Shown piece after piece: positions 50,501 to 57,721 of a stretch of 64,000 nt of DNA. Source of the DNA: Luteitalea sp. TBR-22 (GTDB lineage Bacteria; Acidobacteriota; Vicinamibacteria; Vicinamibacterales; Vicinamibacteraceae); NCBI RefSeq assembly GCF_016865485.1, contig NZ_AP024452.1:4424501-4488500 (forward strand), in the 5' to 3' direction. The notes below the pieces were generated by a model. That model ran no database searches, was not told the DNA's origin, and worked only from the letters and a program-made list of their open reading frames with translations. How positions within the stretch are numbered: position 1 is the stretch's first letter; each line of letters starts with the position of its first letter. A program made the translations under genes and the position numbers.

Positions 50501-51290
50501 CCTGCAGCGCCTGGTACTTCTGCCCGAACAGCAGCTTCTCCCACTGCCGCAGTTCCTCGCGCAGCGTCCGATAGCGACGCGCCTTCGAGGCCTGGCGCTT
50601 CAGCGAACCGCGCTGCTTCTCGAGCTCGAAGATGATGTCGTCGACGCGCGTCAGGTTCTGCTGCGCGGCCTCGAGCTTGAGTTCCGCCTGGCGGCGCCGC
50701 GACTTGTACTTGGTGACCCCGGCGGCCTCCTCGATCAACTGCCGGCGCTCGGTGGGCTTGGCCGCGAGAATCTGCCCGATCTTGCCCTGCTCGATGACCG
50801 CGTAGCCCTTCACGCCGAGGCCCGCGTCCATCAGCAGGTCCTGCACGTCGCGCAGGCGCACCACGCGGCCGTCCACGAGGTACTCGCTCTCGCCCGAGCG
50901 GTACAGGCGTCGTGCGACCTCCACGTCTCGCGCGATCACGACGTCTTCGGTGAGGGTCTCGGCCGACTCCTCGAGTTCCTGCGCCATCGTCTTCTTCTGC
51001 GGGTGATCCTCGAGCCCCACGCGCGAGATGACGCCGCTCATCTTGAGCTTCACTTCCGCCGTGTGCGTCGGCTTGCGGGCGTCGCTGCCGGCAAAGATCA
51101 CGTCCTCCATCCGCTCGCCGCGCAGGCTCTTGGCGCTCTGCTCGCCGAGCACCCACGTGATGGCATCGACGACGTTGCTCTTGCCGCAGCCGTTGGGCCC
51201 GACGATGGCGGTCACGCCGAGGTCGAAGGCCAGGTCGGCGCGATCGGGGAAACTCTTGAAGCCGTTGATTTCGAGACGATTGAGGCGCAT
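47541..51290 (-). CDS. smc: Chromosome segregation protein SMC
   Basis: A 1249-aa condensin ATPase. Walker A GPNGCGKSN is at 31-39 after the typical MRLNRLEINGFKSF start. Long coiled coils (~165-490 and ~680-1030) flank a hinge (~510-665). The C-terminal head carries the signature LLSGGEKALTAMALMF and Walker B SPFCLLDEIDAPLDDANIGRF. A short Ala/Asp/Glu-rich and PPPP-containing insert (DNA ~48190-48310) lies just before the C-terminal head and is not a usual SMC element. The ATG at 51290 gives the canonical N-terminus; upstream in-frame codons are excluded. Confidence 0.96.
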   Translation of the reverse strand: MRLNRLEINGFKSFPDRADLAFDLGVTAIVGPNGCGKSNVVDAITWVLGEQSAKSLRGERMEDVIFAGSDARKPTHTAEVKLKMSGVISRVGLEDHPQKKTMAQELEESAETLTEDVVIARDVEVARRLYRSGESEYLVDGRVVRLRDVQDLLMDAGLGVKGYAVIEQGKIGQILAAKPTERRQLIEEAAGVTKYKSRRRQAELKLEAAQQNLTRVDDIIFELEKQRGSLKRQASKARRYRTLREELRQWEKLLFGQKYQALQASMASALERLEQARGNEAALAGRVAEVEAALERLRIELTEADAAANAARQSAHAKELESGRRQQQLEFDLQQVQTIGVALVGMQDEIARLKERIGPAHDELEARRAGSAQADRERDEAAARVKEEDVAVQRAAGEIAALEQAVEKARSELYAGMTQVNTLRNAIERAIEARDRIAQELGRLEVESDDLRVEQEAALTERERASSALREAQAALEQVRNARVAADAALGAARVEREWRERDLRTRERELSGLQARLKSLEELDAARAEYGEGARLLLASGAAGFTHLGSVADALEVDGEYETAVAACLGELVQHVVVPDLASVQAGLALVRERDAGRVGFLVADDLMPAEPTAPPVAGVRPLLDVVRVNGPAAAHVRAVLRDAWLADSAAQAREAARHVAGPVVTPQGDVYRGAKLVSGGGKADARQILHTKAEIKGLREQVQGALADIDRLAGDLAGAEAVIARVAGEISVLTSEQVTHEKSIVGLELQVNRASDERDRVARRMELIDNERRRAQEERSALEAREAEARRSIEDLEVEQQSLSDELADAQRRLLDGRERQASIGRRAAEARATHAALVERASALAQDVRRLEDSSADLLQRIAARQAEVDASVARRANLEGSISALRAAIDDDLAALDDLKRRVVEADEAVVAVQGAFAEHEAAAREARRGLDDVRSLATSLEIARATAEADLGHLAESCREALDQSLEEVAAAVAEMLANEQGLPSAASVAAAERAGAEDDSADASAEAGSAAGEASDAAAEAAVEPPPPVLSAEQAITRLKARIAALGAVNMMAIEQFDELEQRHGFLTGQRKDLIDAIASTGEAIARIDKTTRERFAEAFAAVNANFEVMFTTLFGGGRAGLVLLDQEDVLESGIDIVAQPPGKRLQNVQLLSGGEKALTAMALMFGIFKYRPSPFCLLDEIDAPLDDANIGRFVEMLRSMQDHTQFVLITHHRKTMEIADRLYGVTMEEPGVSKVLRLDLTH

Positions 51291-51354
51291 GGCTTTCGGG
51301 GCACGGGGCTGCCGCGTACGAGGCACCGCGGTACGCAGGTCGAACAGGCGACGG

Positions 51355-51384
51355 AGTCTAGCAGGCAACTACTAATTGGGGCAA
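51355..51384 (-). promoter_or_regulatory. Candidate smc promoter
   Basis: On the minus strand TTGCCC (51384-51379), an 18-nt spacer and TAGACT (51360-51355) stand ~65 nt before the smc ATG. Confidence 0.45.
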
Positions 51385-51468
51385 GAGCCCACAGGACCCA
51401 CTAGATCCTGCGCCAACCTGGCGAGAACAGACGATGGGCCGGCTGTTCCGCCGCCGCCCGGAGCGGAA

Positions 51469-51491
51469 GGGCCCGCCGCGCGGGCGGGCCC
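51469..51491 (-). terminator. Hairpin after the S41 protease gene
   Basis: Perfect 9-bp stem GGGCCCGCC/GGCGGGCCC with a 5-nt loop, 14 nt beyond the stop of the minus-strand gene. Little T tract follows. Confidence 0.6.
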
Positions 51492-51504
51492 GGCCGGGGT
51501 GCGG

Positions 51505-53127
51505 TTACGGTGCCTGGCGCGAGGCCGTGGACGCCGCCTTGAGGTGGGGCAAGCGTGCCGCTTCCTCGAACTGCTGGAGCGCGAACTGGGCCTGCGGGTC
51601 GCGGGCGATCAGGTTGCGCCGGGCCTCCTCGACGCCGAACAGCGCGAGGTCGATGTCGTACTGGATCATCGCCCGGATGAACTGGTTGTCGGCCGTGAAG
51701 GCCGCCTCGTCGATGCGCACCTTGCGGGACTCGAGGTACGCCTTGAAGTCGGCGACCATGGCGTCGTCGACGGTGAACCCGCGGCTGACGGTGCGGGTCT
51801 GGCCGTTGCCCTTGATGCGGGTGTCGCCCTCGGCGGTATAGCGGCCGGCATAGTCGGCAAAGATCTGGCGGGCCCAGAGCGTGCGGCCGAACCGCGACGG
51901 GTTGAAGCCCTCCACCGGGCCGGCGATGTACTTGTCGGGCTGGATCCCGCCCCCGCCGTACACCTTGCGGCCGGCGTCGGTCAGCTTCAGGTTGGCCGGA
52001 TCATGCGGTTCGTCGGCCTTCTGCTCACGCAGCGAGTAGGTGAGGTACTCGTCGAAGGTGCCGTCCCACGGCCGCTGGATCAGGCGCCCGCTCGGCGTGA
52101 AGTAGCGCGCGGTGGTCAGCGCGAGGCCGGCGCCCTCGCTGATGCGGTAGACCGACTGCACCAGCGCCTTGCCGAAGGTCTTCTCGCCGACGATGAGCGC
52201 GCGGTCGTGGTCCTGCAACGCGCCCGAGACGATCTCCGAGGCGCTCGCGCTGTTGCGGTTCACCAGCACGACGACCGGCATCGTGCCGAAGTCGCTGGCG
52301 TCGGAGGCGCGATAGTCCTGGTCGGAGTTGCGGGTGCGCCCGCGCGTGTAGACCACCATGTCGCCCTTGGGCAGGAAGCGGTCGGAGACCTTGATCGCCT
52401 GATCGAGCGGGCCGCCCGGGTTGTCGCGCAGGTCGAGCAGGAGGCGCTTCATGCCCTTCGCGCTGAGCGTCTCGAGGGCCTGTCCGAGGTCGCGGTCGGT
52501 CGTCTCCGAGAAGTCGTTCAGGCGGACATAGCCGGTCTCGGGGCCGATCATGAACACGCCCTTGAGGGTGGGGATGTTCACCTCGTCGCGTTCGACGGCC
52601 AGCTCGATCAGCTCGGTGTAGCCCTGCCGCCGCAGGCCCAGCTTGACCTGCGTGCCCTTGGGGCCGCGCAGTTGCTTGACGGCCTGGTCGCTGGTCCAGC
52701 CCTTGGTGTCCTGGCCTTCGATGCGGGCGATGACGTCGCCGCGGCGGATGCCCTTCTTGTACGCGGGGGAGCCTTCGAAGAGCGACATCACGGTGATGTC
52801 GCCGTCGATCGGGGAAATCGAGATGCCGAGGCCGTAGTAGCGGCCTTCCTGGCGCTCGCGCAACTGGGCGTAGGCGCGCGGGTCGAGGAAGCTCGAATGC
52901 GGATCGAGCGTCTGCAGCATGCCGGTGATGGCGCTGTAGACGAGTCGGTCCGACTCCACGTCCTCGACGTATTCCTGCTCCACGGCCGCCAGCGCCGCGG
53001 TGAACACGCGGTAGCGATCGGTGAGGGGGTCGGCCGTGGCCTGGGCACGGCGGCCGAGCACGCCGCCGACCAGCGCGGAGACGGCCACGGCGAACAGGAC
53101 CGCCGGAAGCGCGCGGTTTTTCTGCAT
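51505..53127 (-). CDS. C-terminal processing (tail-specific) protease, S41 family
   Basis: A 540-aa periplasmic serine protease. An N-terminal signal or anchor (7-28) precedes a PDZ domain (~95-180, YYGLGISISPIDGDITVMSLFEGSPAYKKGIRRGDVI). The catalytic S41 core (~190-370) includes LLLDLRDNPGG, the nucleophile block NSASASE (292-298) and Lys320 in GEKTFGK. A C-terminal region of ~170 residues with helical character follows. It belongs to the CtpA/Prc-type proteases that trim C-termini of envelope proteins. It is divergent from tatA. Confidence 0.94.
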   Translation of the reverse strand: MQKNRALPAVLFAVAVSALVGGVLGRRAQATADPLTDRYRVFTAALAAVEQEYVEDVESDRLVYSAITGMLQTLDPHSSFLDPRAYAQLRERQEGRYYGLGISISPIDGDITVMSLFEGSPAYKKGIRRGDVIARIEGQDTKGWTSDQAVKQLRGPKGTQVKLGLRRQGYTELIELAVERDEVNIPTLKGVFMIGPETGYVRLNDFSETTDRDLGQALETLSAKGMKRLLLDLRDNPGGPLDQAIKVSDRFLPKGDMVVYTRGRTRNSDQDYRASDASDFGTMPVVVLVNRNSASASEIVSGALQDHDRALIVGEKTFGKALVQSVYRISEGAGLALTTARYFTPSGRLIQRPWDGTFDEYLTYSLREQKADEPHDPANLKLTDAGRKVYGGGGIQPDKYIAGPVEGFNPSRFGRTLWARQIFADYAGRYTAEGDTRIKGNGQTRTVSRGFTVDDAMVADFKAYLESRKVRIDEAAFTADNQFIRAMIQYDIDLALFGVEEARRNLIARDPQAQFALQQFEEAARLPHLKAASTASRQAP

Positions 53128-53192
53128 GTTGGCAGCGTATCACGCAGGTCGAGCCGCACCAACGTCGCGGCCGAGGATGACGCCGTTGTCAT

Positions 53193-53222
53193 TTGACCCT
53201 CCCTCGACGGGGTTCCTATAAT
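53193..53222 (+). promoter_or_regulatory. Strong sigma70-type promoter of tatA-tatC
   Basis: TTGACC (53193-53198), 18-nt spacer, TATAAT (53217-53222). An inverted repeat CCCTCGA/TCGAGGG (53201-53207/53222-53228) spans the spacer, -10 and predicted start, a possible operator. Confidence 0.8.
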
Positions 53223-53291
53223 CGAGGGACGGTCCAAGCACTACCCGGATTGATCTAGGGTCGCTCCCCGGACCCCACTCAGGAGCGCAAG

Positions 53292-53663
53292 ATGTTCGGT
53301 TCCCTCGGCATGCCGGAGTTGGTCATCATCTTCGTCATCGCCCTCATCGTGTTCGGCCCGCGCAAGCTGCCCGAGCTCGGCAAGTCCCTGGGCAAGAGCC
53401 TGGCGGAGTTCAAGCGCGCGTCGAACGAGTTGCGCAACTCGCTCGAGGAGGAGATCCGGGTCGAGGAGGAGAAGGAGAAGTCGGCCAGGGTGACGCCGGC
53501 TCCCGCGGCGCCGGTGGCGCCGGCGGTGGTGGCCGCCCCCGTGGCCGAGGCCACGCCGGCCCCCGCGATCGACCCCTACACGGGCGACGAGCTCTACGAC
53601 CGCGCCCAGGACGAAGCGCGCCAGCCGGTGGCCGAGACGACGCCGCGCGGCGCCGACGTCTAA
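53292..53663 (+). CDS. tatA: Sec-independent protein translocase subunit TatA/TatB
   Basis: A 123-aa protein with the family N-terminus FGSLGMPELVIIFVIALIVFGPRKLPELGKSLGK: a single membrane helix (~7-22), the FGPRKLPELG hinge and an amphipathic helix. The tail is acidic, then Ala/Pro/Val-rich. It forms the pore or recognition part of the twin-arginine pathway with TatC, encoded next. Only one TatA/B-type gene is seen here, so it may be bifunctional or another copy may lie elsewhere. Several exported proteins in this window carry RR signals. Confidence 0.93.
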   Translation: MFGSLGMPELVIIFVIALIVFGPRKLPELGKSLGKSLAEFKRASNELRNSLEEEIRVEEEKEKSARVTPAPAAPVAPAVVAAPVAEATPAPAIDPYTGDELYDRAQDEARQPVAETTPRGADV

Positions 53664-53690
53664 CCCGGCTTCCGGCCCGACCTCCGCGGC

Positions 53691-54497
53691 ATGTCCCTCT
53701 CTCCCGTCCCAGCCGTTCCGCCACCGCCCCGCCCGTTCGACGAGGACGAGGAGGACGAAGGTGTCGGCGGGAAGATGTCCTTCCTCGAGCACCTCGACGA
53801 ACTGCGGCAGCGCCTGATCAAGGCGTTGCTGGCGGTGCTGGTGGGGTTCCTGGTCGCCATCGCGTTCATCAACCCCATCTTCGAGTTCGTGATGGCGCCC
53901 TTGCAGGCGATCCTGCCGTCGGGCGGCAAGCTCATCTATACGGAGCCGACCGAAGCCTTCATGCTCTACATGAAGATGGGCGCGCTGGTCGGGCTGATGA
54001 TCGCGCTGCCGGTGGTGTTGTGGCAGATCTGGGCGTTCATCGCGCCCGGGCTGTACGCGCACGAGAAGCGGTTCGCCATCCCGTTCGTGCTGATGTCGAC
54101 GGTGTTCTTCATCGGCGGCGCCCTCTTCTCGCACTACGTGGTGTTCCCGGCGATGTGGCGGTTCTTCGCCAGCTTCTCGACCGACACCGTGCAGTTCGCG
54201 CCGCGCATCGAGCCGGTCTTCTCGCTCTACGTCCGGATGGCCCTCGGAATGGGCGCGGTGTTCGAAATGCCGACGCTGATCATGTTCCTGGCCCGGGTGG
54301 GGCTGGTCACGCCCCGCTTCCTCATCCGGCACACCAAGTACGCCATCCTGATCATCTTCGTCGTCGCGGCGATCGTCACGCCCAGCCCCGACGTCGTGTC
54401 GCAGTTCCTCCTCGCGCTCCCGATGATCGTGCTGTACGCCTTCAGCATCATCGTCGCGTGGATCTTCCAGAAGCGGACCCCGCCGGCCGAGGCGTGA
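53691..54497 (+). CDS. tatC: Sec-independent protein translocase subunit TatC
   Basis: A 268-aa protein with six membrane helices. Signature MSFLEHLDELRQRLIKALLAVLVG begins near residue 29 after an unusual Pro-rich and acidic N-terminal extension (PPPPRPFDEDEEDEG). Further conserved blocks are YTEPTEAFMLYMKMG, LWQIWAFIAPGLYAHEKR and TPSPDVVSQFLLALPM. It binds twin-arginine signal peptides. The ATG at 53691 is 27 nt after tatA. The next ATG, at the MSFLEHL methionine, would give a shorter canonical TatC and cannot be ruled out. Confidence 0.95.
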   Translation: MSLSPVPAVPPPPRPFDEDEEDEGVGGKMSFLEHLDELRQRLIKALLAVLVGFLVAIAFINPIFEFVMAPLQAILPSGGKLIYTEPTEAFMLYMKMGALVGLMIALPVVLWQIWAFIAPGLYAHEKRFAIPFVLMSTVFFIGGALFSHYVVFPAMWRFFASFSTDTVQFAPRIEPVFSLYVRMALGMGAVFEMPTLIMFLARVGLVTPRFLIRHTKYAILIIFVVAAIVTPSPDVVSQFLLALPMIVLYAFSIIVAWIFQKRTPPAEA

Positions 54498-54504
54498 TGG
54501 ACCG

Positions 54505-54527
54505 GGGCGCCGAGGTGTGGCGCCCCG
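54505..54527 (+). terminator. Hairpin after tatC
   Basis: Perfect 8-bp stem GGGGCGCC/GGCGCCCC with a 7-nt loop, 7 nt after the tatC stop. There is no T tract, so termination strength is uncertain. The rest of the 310-nt gap up to 54716 shows nothing else I can name. Confidence 0.5.
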
Positions 54528-54716
54528 CGCTCCCTGGTCTGCCGCTCCCCAGGCGGTCCCATGTCGTGTCGTCGGGCGCCGTTTCGCCACGAGGCGCAAG
54601 CGTCTATCATCTTCGCGGCCGGGTTGGCGGCCATCTTGCAAGCGTCCAATGACGTGCGTCGACCCTGCAGGGACTCGTGTCGGTGGGGCAGTGTCCCGAT
54701 AAACTTACCAATAGGT

Positions 54717-54746
54717 TTGACGGCCGCCGATGCGCGCCAGTAATAT
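54717..54746 (+). promoter_or_regulatory. Strong sigma70-type promoter of the OmpA-family gene
   Basis: TTGACG (54717-54722), 18-nt spacer, TATAAT-like TAATAT (54741-54746). The surrounding ~100 nt are unusually AT-rich for this window. The predicted start near 54753 gives a 5' leader of about 55 nt. Confidence 0.82.
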
Positions 54747-54766
54747 GCAGGGCAGCGCTATCTTGT

Positions 54767-54778
54767 ACGAACGTTCGT
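54767..54778. promoter_or_regulatory. 12-bp perfect palindrome in the ompA-like leader
   Basis: ACGAACGTTCGT lies ~14-26 nt downstream of the predicted start site and 30 nt before the start codon. It could be a repressor operator or an mRNA element; no bound factor is known. Confidence 0.5.
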
Positions 54779-54807
54779 TCAGCAGAAGGAAATTCGAGGA
54801 CACGCAC

Positions 54808-56511
54808 ATGACACGCCTCTTCAGGGTAGGTCTCGCCGCCACGATGGGTCTGGCGATGGCTGCGCCTGCAGGGTTCGCGCAGCAGCAGGCGGGGCCGGCA
54901 CCCGCGCCCGCCGCGAGCCTGGTGGTGACCGAAACCCGCACCGCCGCCCCGACATTCCAGGGCGACACGGGTCTGTGGTTCGTGCCGCTCGGCGAGGTGC
55001 TGCCGGCGGGACGGTGGTCGGCCAGCGCCTACTACACGAACTTCGACCGCCAGGAAGGTTTCACGAACATCGGCTTCTTCCCCCTGACCTTCGGGTATGG
55101 GGTGGGTGGACGAGCCGAGCTGTTCGCGTCGGTCTCGGCGGTGACGCGTATTGATCGCGACATCCGTCCGGTTTTCGTGCCCGGCAATGAAGCAGGCGGT
55201 CCCAACAACGAGTACCCGCTGGTGAAGCAGCCGTGGTCCGGGTCGACCTTCGGCGACATCTACGCTGGCGGCAAGGTGGCCCTGACCTCGCAGGCCAAGG
55301 GCGCGCCGGTGGCGATGGCCCTCAAGGCGATGGTCAAGCTGCCGACCGGCTCTGCCGACAAGGGCACGAGCTCTGGCCAGGCGGACTTCTTCCTCGACTA
55401 CATCGTGAGCAAGGAAGTCAACGAGCGCGTCGACCTGTCGGGCTATGCCGGCGTGGCCGTGCGCGCCGACGCCGAGCGCACCAATCAGAGCAACGGCCTC
55501 CGCTACGGCTTCGGCCTCGGCTTCCCGACGCGGAGCGGCCTGAAGCTGACTGCCGAGCTGTTCGGCGAGTCGTACTTCGACGACACCCTCACCTCGAGCG
55601 GTCTCACCGCGTTCGACGGATCGACGAGCGCGGGCACCTGGGCCATCAAGAGCCCTCTCGACGCCGCGATTGGTGCCACGTACTTCAGCAGCAAGGGCTT
55701 CTTTGCCGGTGCCGGCGTCACCTACGCCCTGAAGCACGACTCGCGCAACGATCTGTACCGCTTCCAGGAGAACGAGGGCCTCGACAAGGTGTCGATGCAG
55801 TTCCGCATCGGCTACCACCCGGGCGTGGCGACCGCGTACGTGGCGCCGGCGCCCCCGCCGCCGCCCCCGCCGCCGCCGGCCGTGCAGGAGAATCGTCCGC
55901 CGACGGTGAAGGCCCGCTGCAACCCGTGCACGGTGGAGGTCGGCAAGAGCTCGACGATCACGGCTGACGCGAGCGATCCCGATGGCGATCCGCTCACCTA
56001 CAAGTGGTCCTGCCCCGCCGGCACGGTGGCCCAGCCCAGCAACCGCGAGACGCTGTGGACGGCCCCGGCGCAGGAGGGTCCGGTGCCCTGCACGGTGACG
56101 GTGACCGACGGCAAGGGCGGCACGGTGACCGACACGGTGACCATCCAGGTGGTCAAGCCGGCCATCAAGGACTACACGTTCGAGGACGTCCACTTCGACT
56201 TCGACCGCTACACGCTGCGGCCGGAAGCCACTCGCATCCTCGACGAGGCGATCAAGGCGCTGACCGACAACCCCGAGCTGCGCATCGAGGTCGAGGGTCA
56301 CACCTGCAACATCGGTACGGCGGAGTACAACCTCGCCCTCGGCGAGCGCCGCGCCTACTCGGTCCGCGACTACCTCGGCTCGCGCGGCATCGGTGCCAAC
56401 CGCATCCGCACGGTGAGCTACGGTGAGGAGCGTCCGAAGCACGACAACAGCCGCGAGGAGACGCGCCGCCTCAACCGCCGCGCCGCCCTCACGGTCCGCG
56501 TGACGCAGTAA
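54808..56511 (+). CDS. OmpA-family outer-membrane protein with PKD-like domain
   Basis: A 567-aa protein. After a signal peptide (1-25, ending GFAQ) comes a ~310-residue beta-barrel-like region with alternating strands. A run of prolines (~345-357) precedes a PKD/Ig-like domain (~360-450, SDPDGDPLTYKWSCPAG, with several Cys). The C-terminal OmpA peptidoglycan-binding domain (~455-565) has FDFDRYTLRPEA, VEGHTCNIGTAEYNLALGERRA and NRRAALTV. It probably links outer membrane and cell wall. The ATG at 54808 has GAGGA upstream. The strong promoter implies high expression. Confidence 0.92.
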   Translation: MTRLFRVGLAATMGLAMAAPAGFAQQQAGPAPAPAASLVVTETRTAAPTFQGDTGLWFVPLGEVLPAGRWSASAYYTNFDRQEGFTNIGFFPLTFGYGVGGRAELFASVSAVTRIDRDIRPVFVPGNEAGGPNNEYPLVKQPWSGSTFGDIYAGGKVALTSQAKGAPVAMALKAMVKLPTGSADKGTSSGQADFFLDYIVSKEVNERVDLSGYAGVAVRADAERTNQSNGLRYGFGLGFPTRSGLKLTAELFGESYFDDTLTSSGLTAFDGSTSAGTWAIKSPLDAAIGATYFSSKGFFAGAGVTYALKHDSRNDLYRFQENEGLDKVSMQFRIGYHPGVATAYVAPAPPPPPPPPPAVQENRPPTVKARCNPCTVEVGKSSTITADASDPDGDPLTYKWSCPAGTVAQPSNRETLWTAPAQEGPVPCTVTVTDGKGGTVTDTVTIQVVKPAIKDYTFEDVHFDFDRYTLRPEATRILDEAIKALTDNPELRIEVEGHTCNIGTAEYNLALGERRAYSVRDYLGSRGIGANRIRTVSYGEERPKHDNSREETRRLNRRAALTVRVTQ

Positions 56512-56529
56512 GTCTCGCCAACCGCTTCA

Positions 56530-56571
56530 CACGAAGGGCCCGATTGGCACATGCCAGTCGGGCCCTTCGTG
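56530..56571 (+). terminator. Long hairpin after the OmpA-family gene
   Basis: 14-bp perfect stem CACGAAGGGCCCGA/TCGGGCCCTTCGTG, extended by about five further inner pairs around an ACAT loop. Tail CTTCTGCTCT is only moderately T-rich, but the stem is very stable. Confidence 0.75.
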
Positions 56572-56637
56572 CTTCTGCTCTGGGCCTTCGTCCTTCGGCC
56601 GTCGGCAGTCCTGGGCGGAACAAGGCGACGGTCAAGC

Positions 56638-56670
56638 GTCAAGCGTTAGGCGTTAAGCGTTAGGCGTTAG
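56638..56670. repeat. Tandem (GCGTTAG / GCGTTAA / GCGTCAA)n
   Basis: Five contiguous 7-bp units directly upstream of the HEAT-like gene. The last unit supplies the bases of its TAGAAT -10 box. Confidence 0.85.
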
Positions 56671-56673
56671 AAT
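56668..56673 (+). promoter_or_regulatory. -10 box TAGAAT, leaderless-type start
   Basis: TAGAAT ends 6 nt before the GTG at 56680. The box is formed at the edge of the GCGTTAG repeat. Confidence 0.5.
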
Positions 56674-56679
56674 CCCGCC

Positions 56680-57717
56680 GTGCCCTCCCGCCCCGGTCAG
56701 TCCAAGGCGCTGCTCGATGCCCTCCTCGACAGCGATGACCCGGTGGGTGTCGAAGCCACCATCGCCCGCCTGGCCATCGTCGGTCGCCCGGCGCTGCGAC
56801 CCGTGATTCAGCGGCTCGCCCAGGTCGACGACATCCACCGTCCGAAGCTCCTCCGCGTGCTCGAGCGGATGGGCGACCCGTCGGCGCTGCCAACCATCAC
56901 GCCGTACCTGTCACATCACGACCCCGACGTGGCGGTCGCAGCGGTCGACGCGATGGGCCCCCTGCTCGATGCGCCCGACGGCGACGTGGCGACCACGGCG
57001 CTCGATGCCCTGACCGTCACGCTGCTCGACGCCGCACGACCCGACGCCGTCCGCCTGCGGGCACTCGAAGCGATCACCAACGCCCAGGACACCACCGGCC
57101 AGTACGAGGCCGACGTCCTGGTGCCGCTGCGCAACCGGCTCAAACACGACCCGTCCGAGGCGCTGCGTGAGGCCGTGCGGCCAGGGTCGGCCGCCGGCCC
57201 TGGTGAAGGCGACGAACGCTCGGGAGAGGCCCTGCTCGAGGCGGCAGCTGCCGGAGAACTGCCCGCCGACACCGAGCACCTCCGGCAGTTGCTGACCTCG
57301 CACGGCGCAACCGCCCCGCTCACCGTGCTCAGCCGCCTCGTCGAACGCGTGCGTACCCACGAAGCCGTCGTGCCCGCCGAGCACGTCAACGCGTGGCGGG
57401 TGATCCGCGCGACGACGCATCAGGCCCTCGCGGCGCGTGGCAGTCGGCTGGCGGTCTACGACCTGCGGGAAACGCTCGAACTGTTGGGAGAGCAGACGCC
57501 GGTGGGCATGCTGTCGGCGCTGCAGCAGGTGGGCGACGCGGCCGCCCTGGAGAGCGTGGCCGACGCCTGGCAGGCGTCGGCCGACGCGTGGTTCCGCGGG
57601 CAGTTGGTGACGATTTTCCGCGCCATCGCCGCACGCGAGAAGCTCACCAGGCGCAGTGCCGCGGTCAAGAAGCTGGCCGCACGCCTGCCGGAGGCGTTCG
57701 CGGCCCTGTGGGGCTGA
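56680..57717 (+). CDS. HEAT-repeat-like helical protein
   Basis: A 345-aa soluble protein, almost wholly helical. Repeating units such as RPALRPVIQRLAQVDDIHRPKLLRVLERMGDPSALPTITPYL, then HHDPDVAVAAVDAMGPLLD, fit HEAT-type repeats in the first ~170 residues; a Gly/Glu-rich linker and a second helical half follow. No catalytic motif is visible, so a scaffold or protein-binding role is likely. The GTG start has a -10 box 6 nt upstream. It converges with proS with only 4 nt between the stops. Confidence 0.75.
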   Translation: MPSRPGQSKALLDALLDSDDPVGVEATIARLAIVGRPALRPVIQRLAQVDDIHRPKLLRVLERMGDPSALPTITPYLSHHDPDVAVAAVDAMGPLLDAPDGDVATTALDALTVTLLDAARPDAVRLRALEAITNAQDTTGQYEADVLVPLRNRLKHDPSEALREAVRPGSAAGPGEGDERSGEALLEAAAAGELPADTEHLRQLLTSHGATAPLTVLSRLVERVRTHEAVVPAEHVNAWRVIRATTHQALAARGSRLAVYDLRETLELLGEQTPVGMLSALQQVGDAAALESVADAWQASADAWFRGQLVTIFRAIAAREKLTRRSAAVKKLAARLPEAFAALWG

Positions 57718-57721
57718 ACGA

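Noticed and set aside
53292-53663. Distinguishing TatA from TatB
   Set aside because: Only one gene of the family is present here and the tail does not decide; tatA is used with that caveat.
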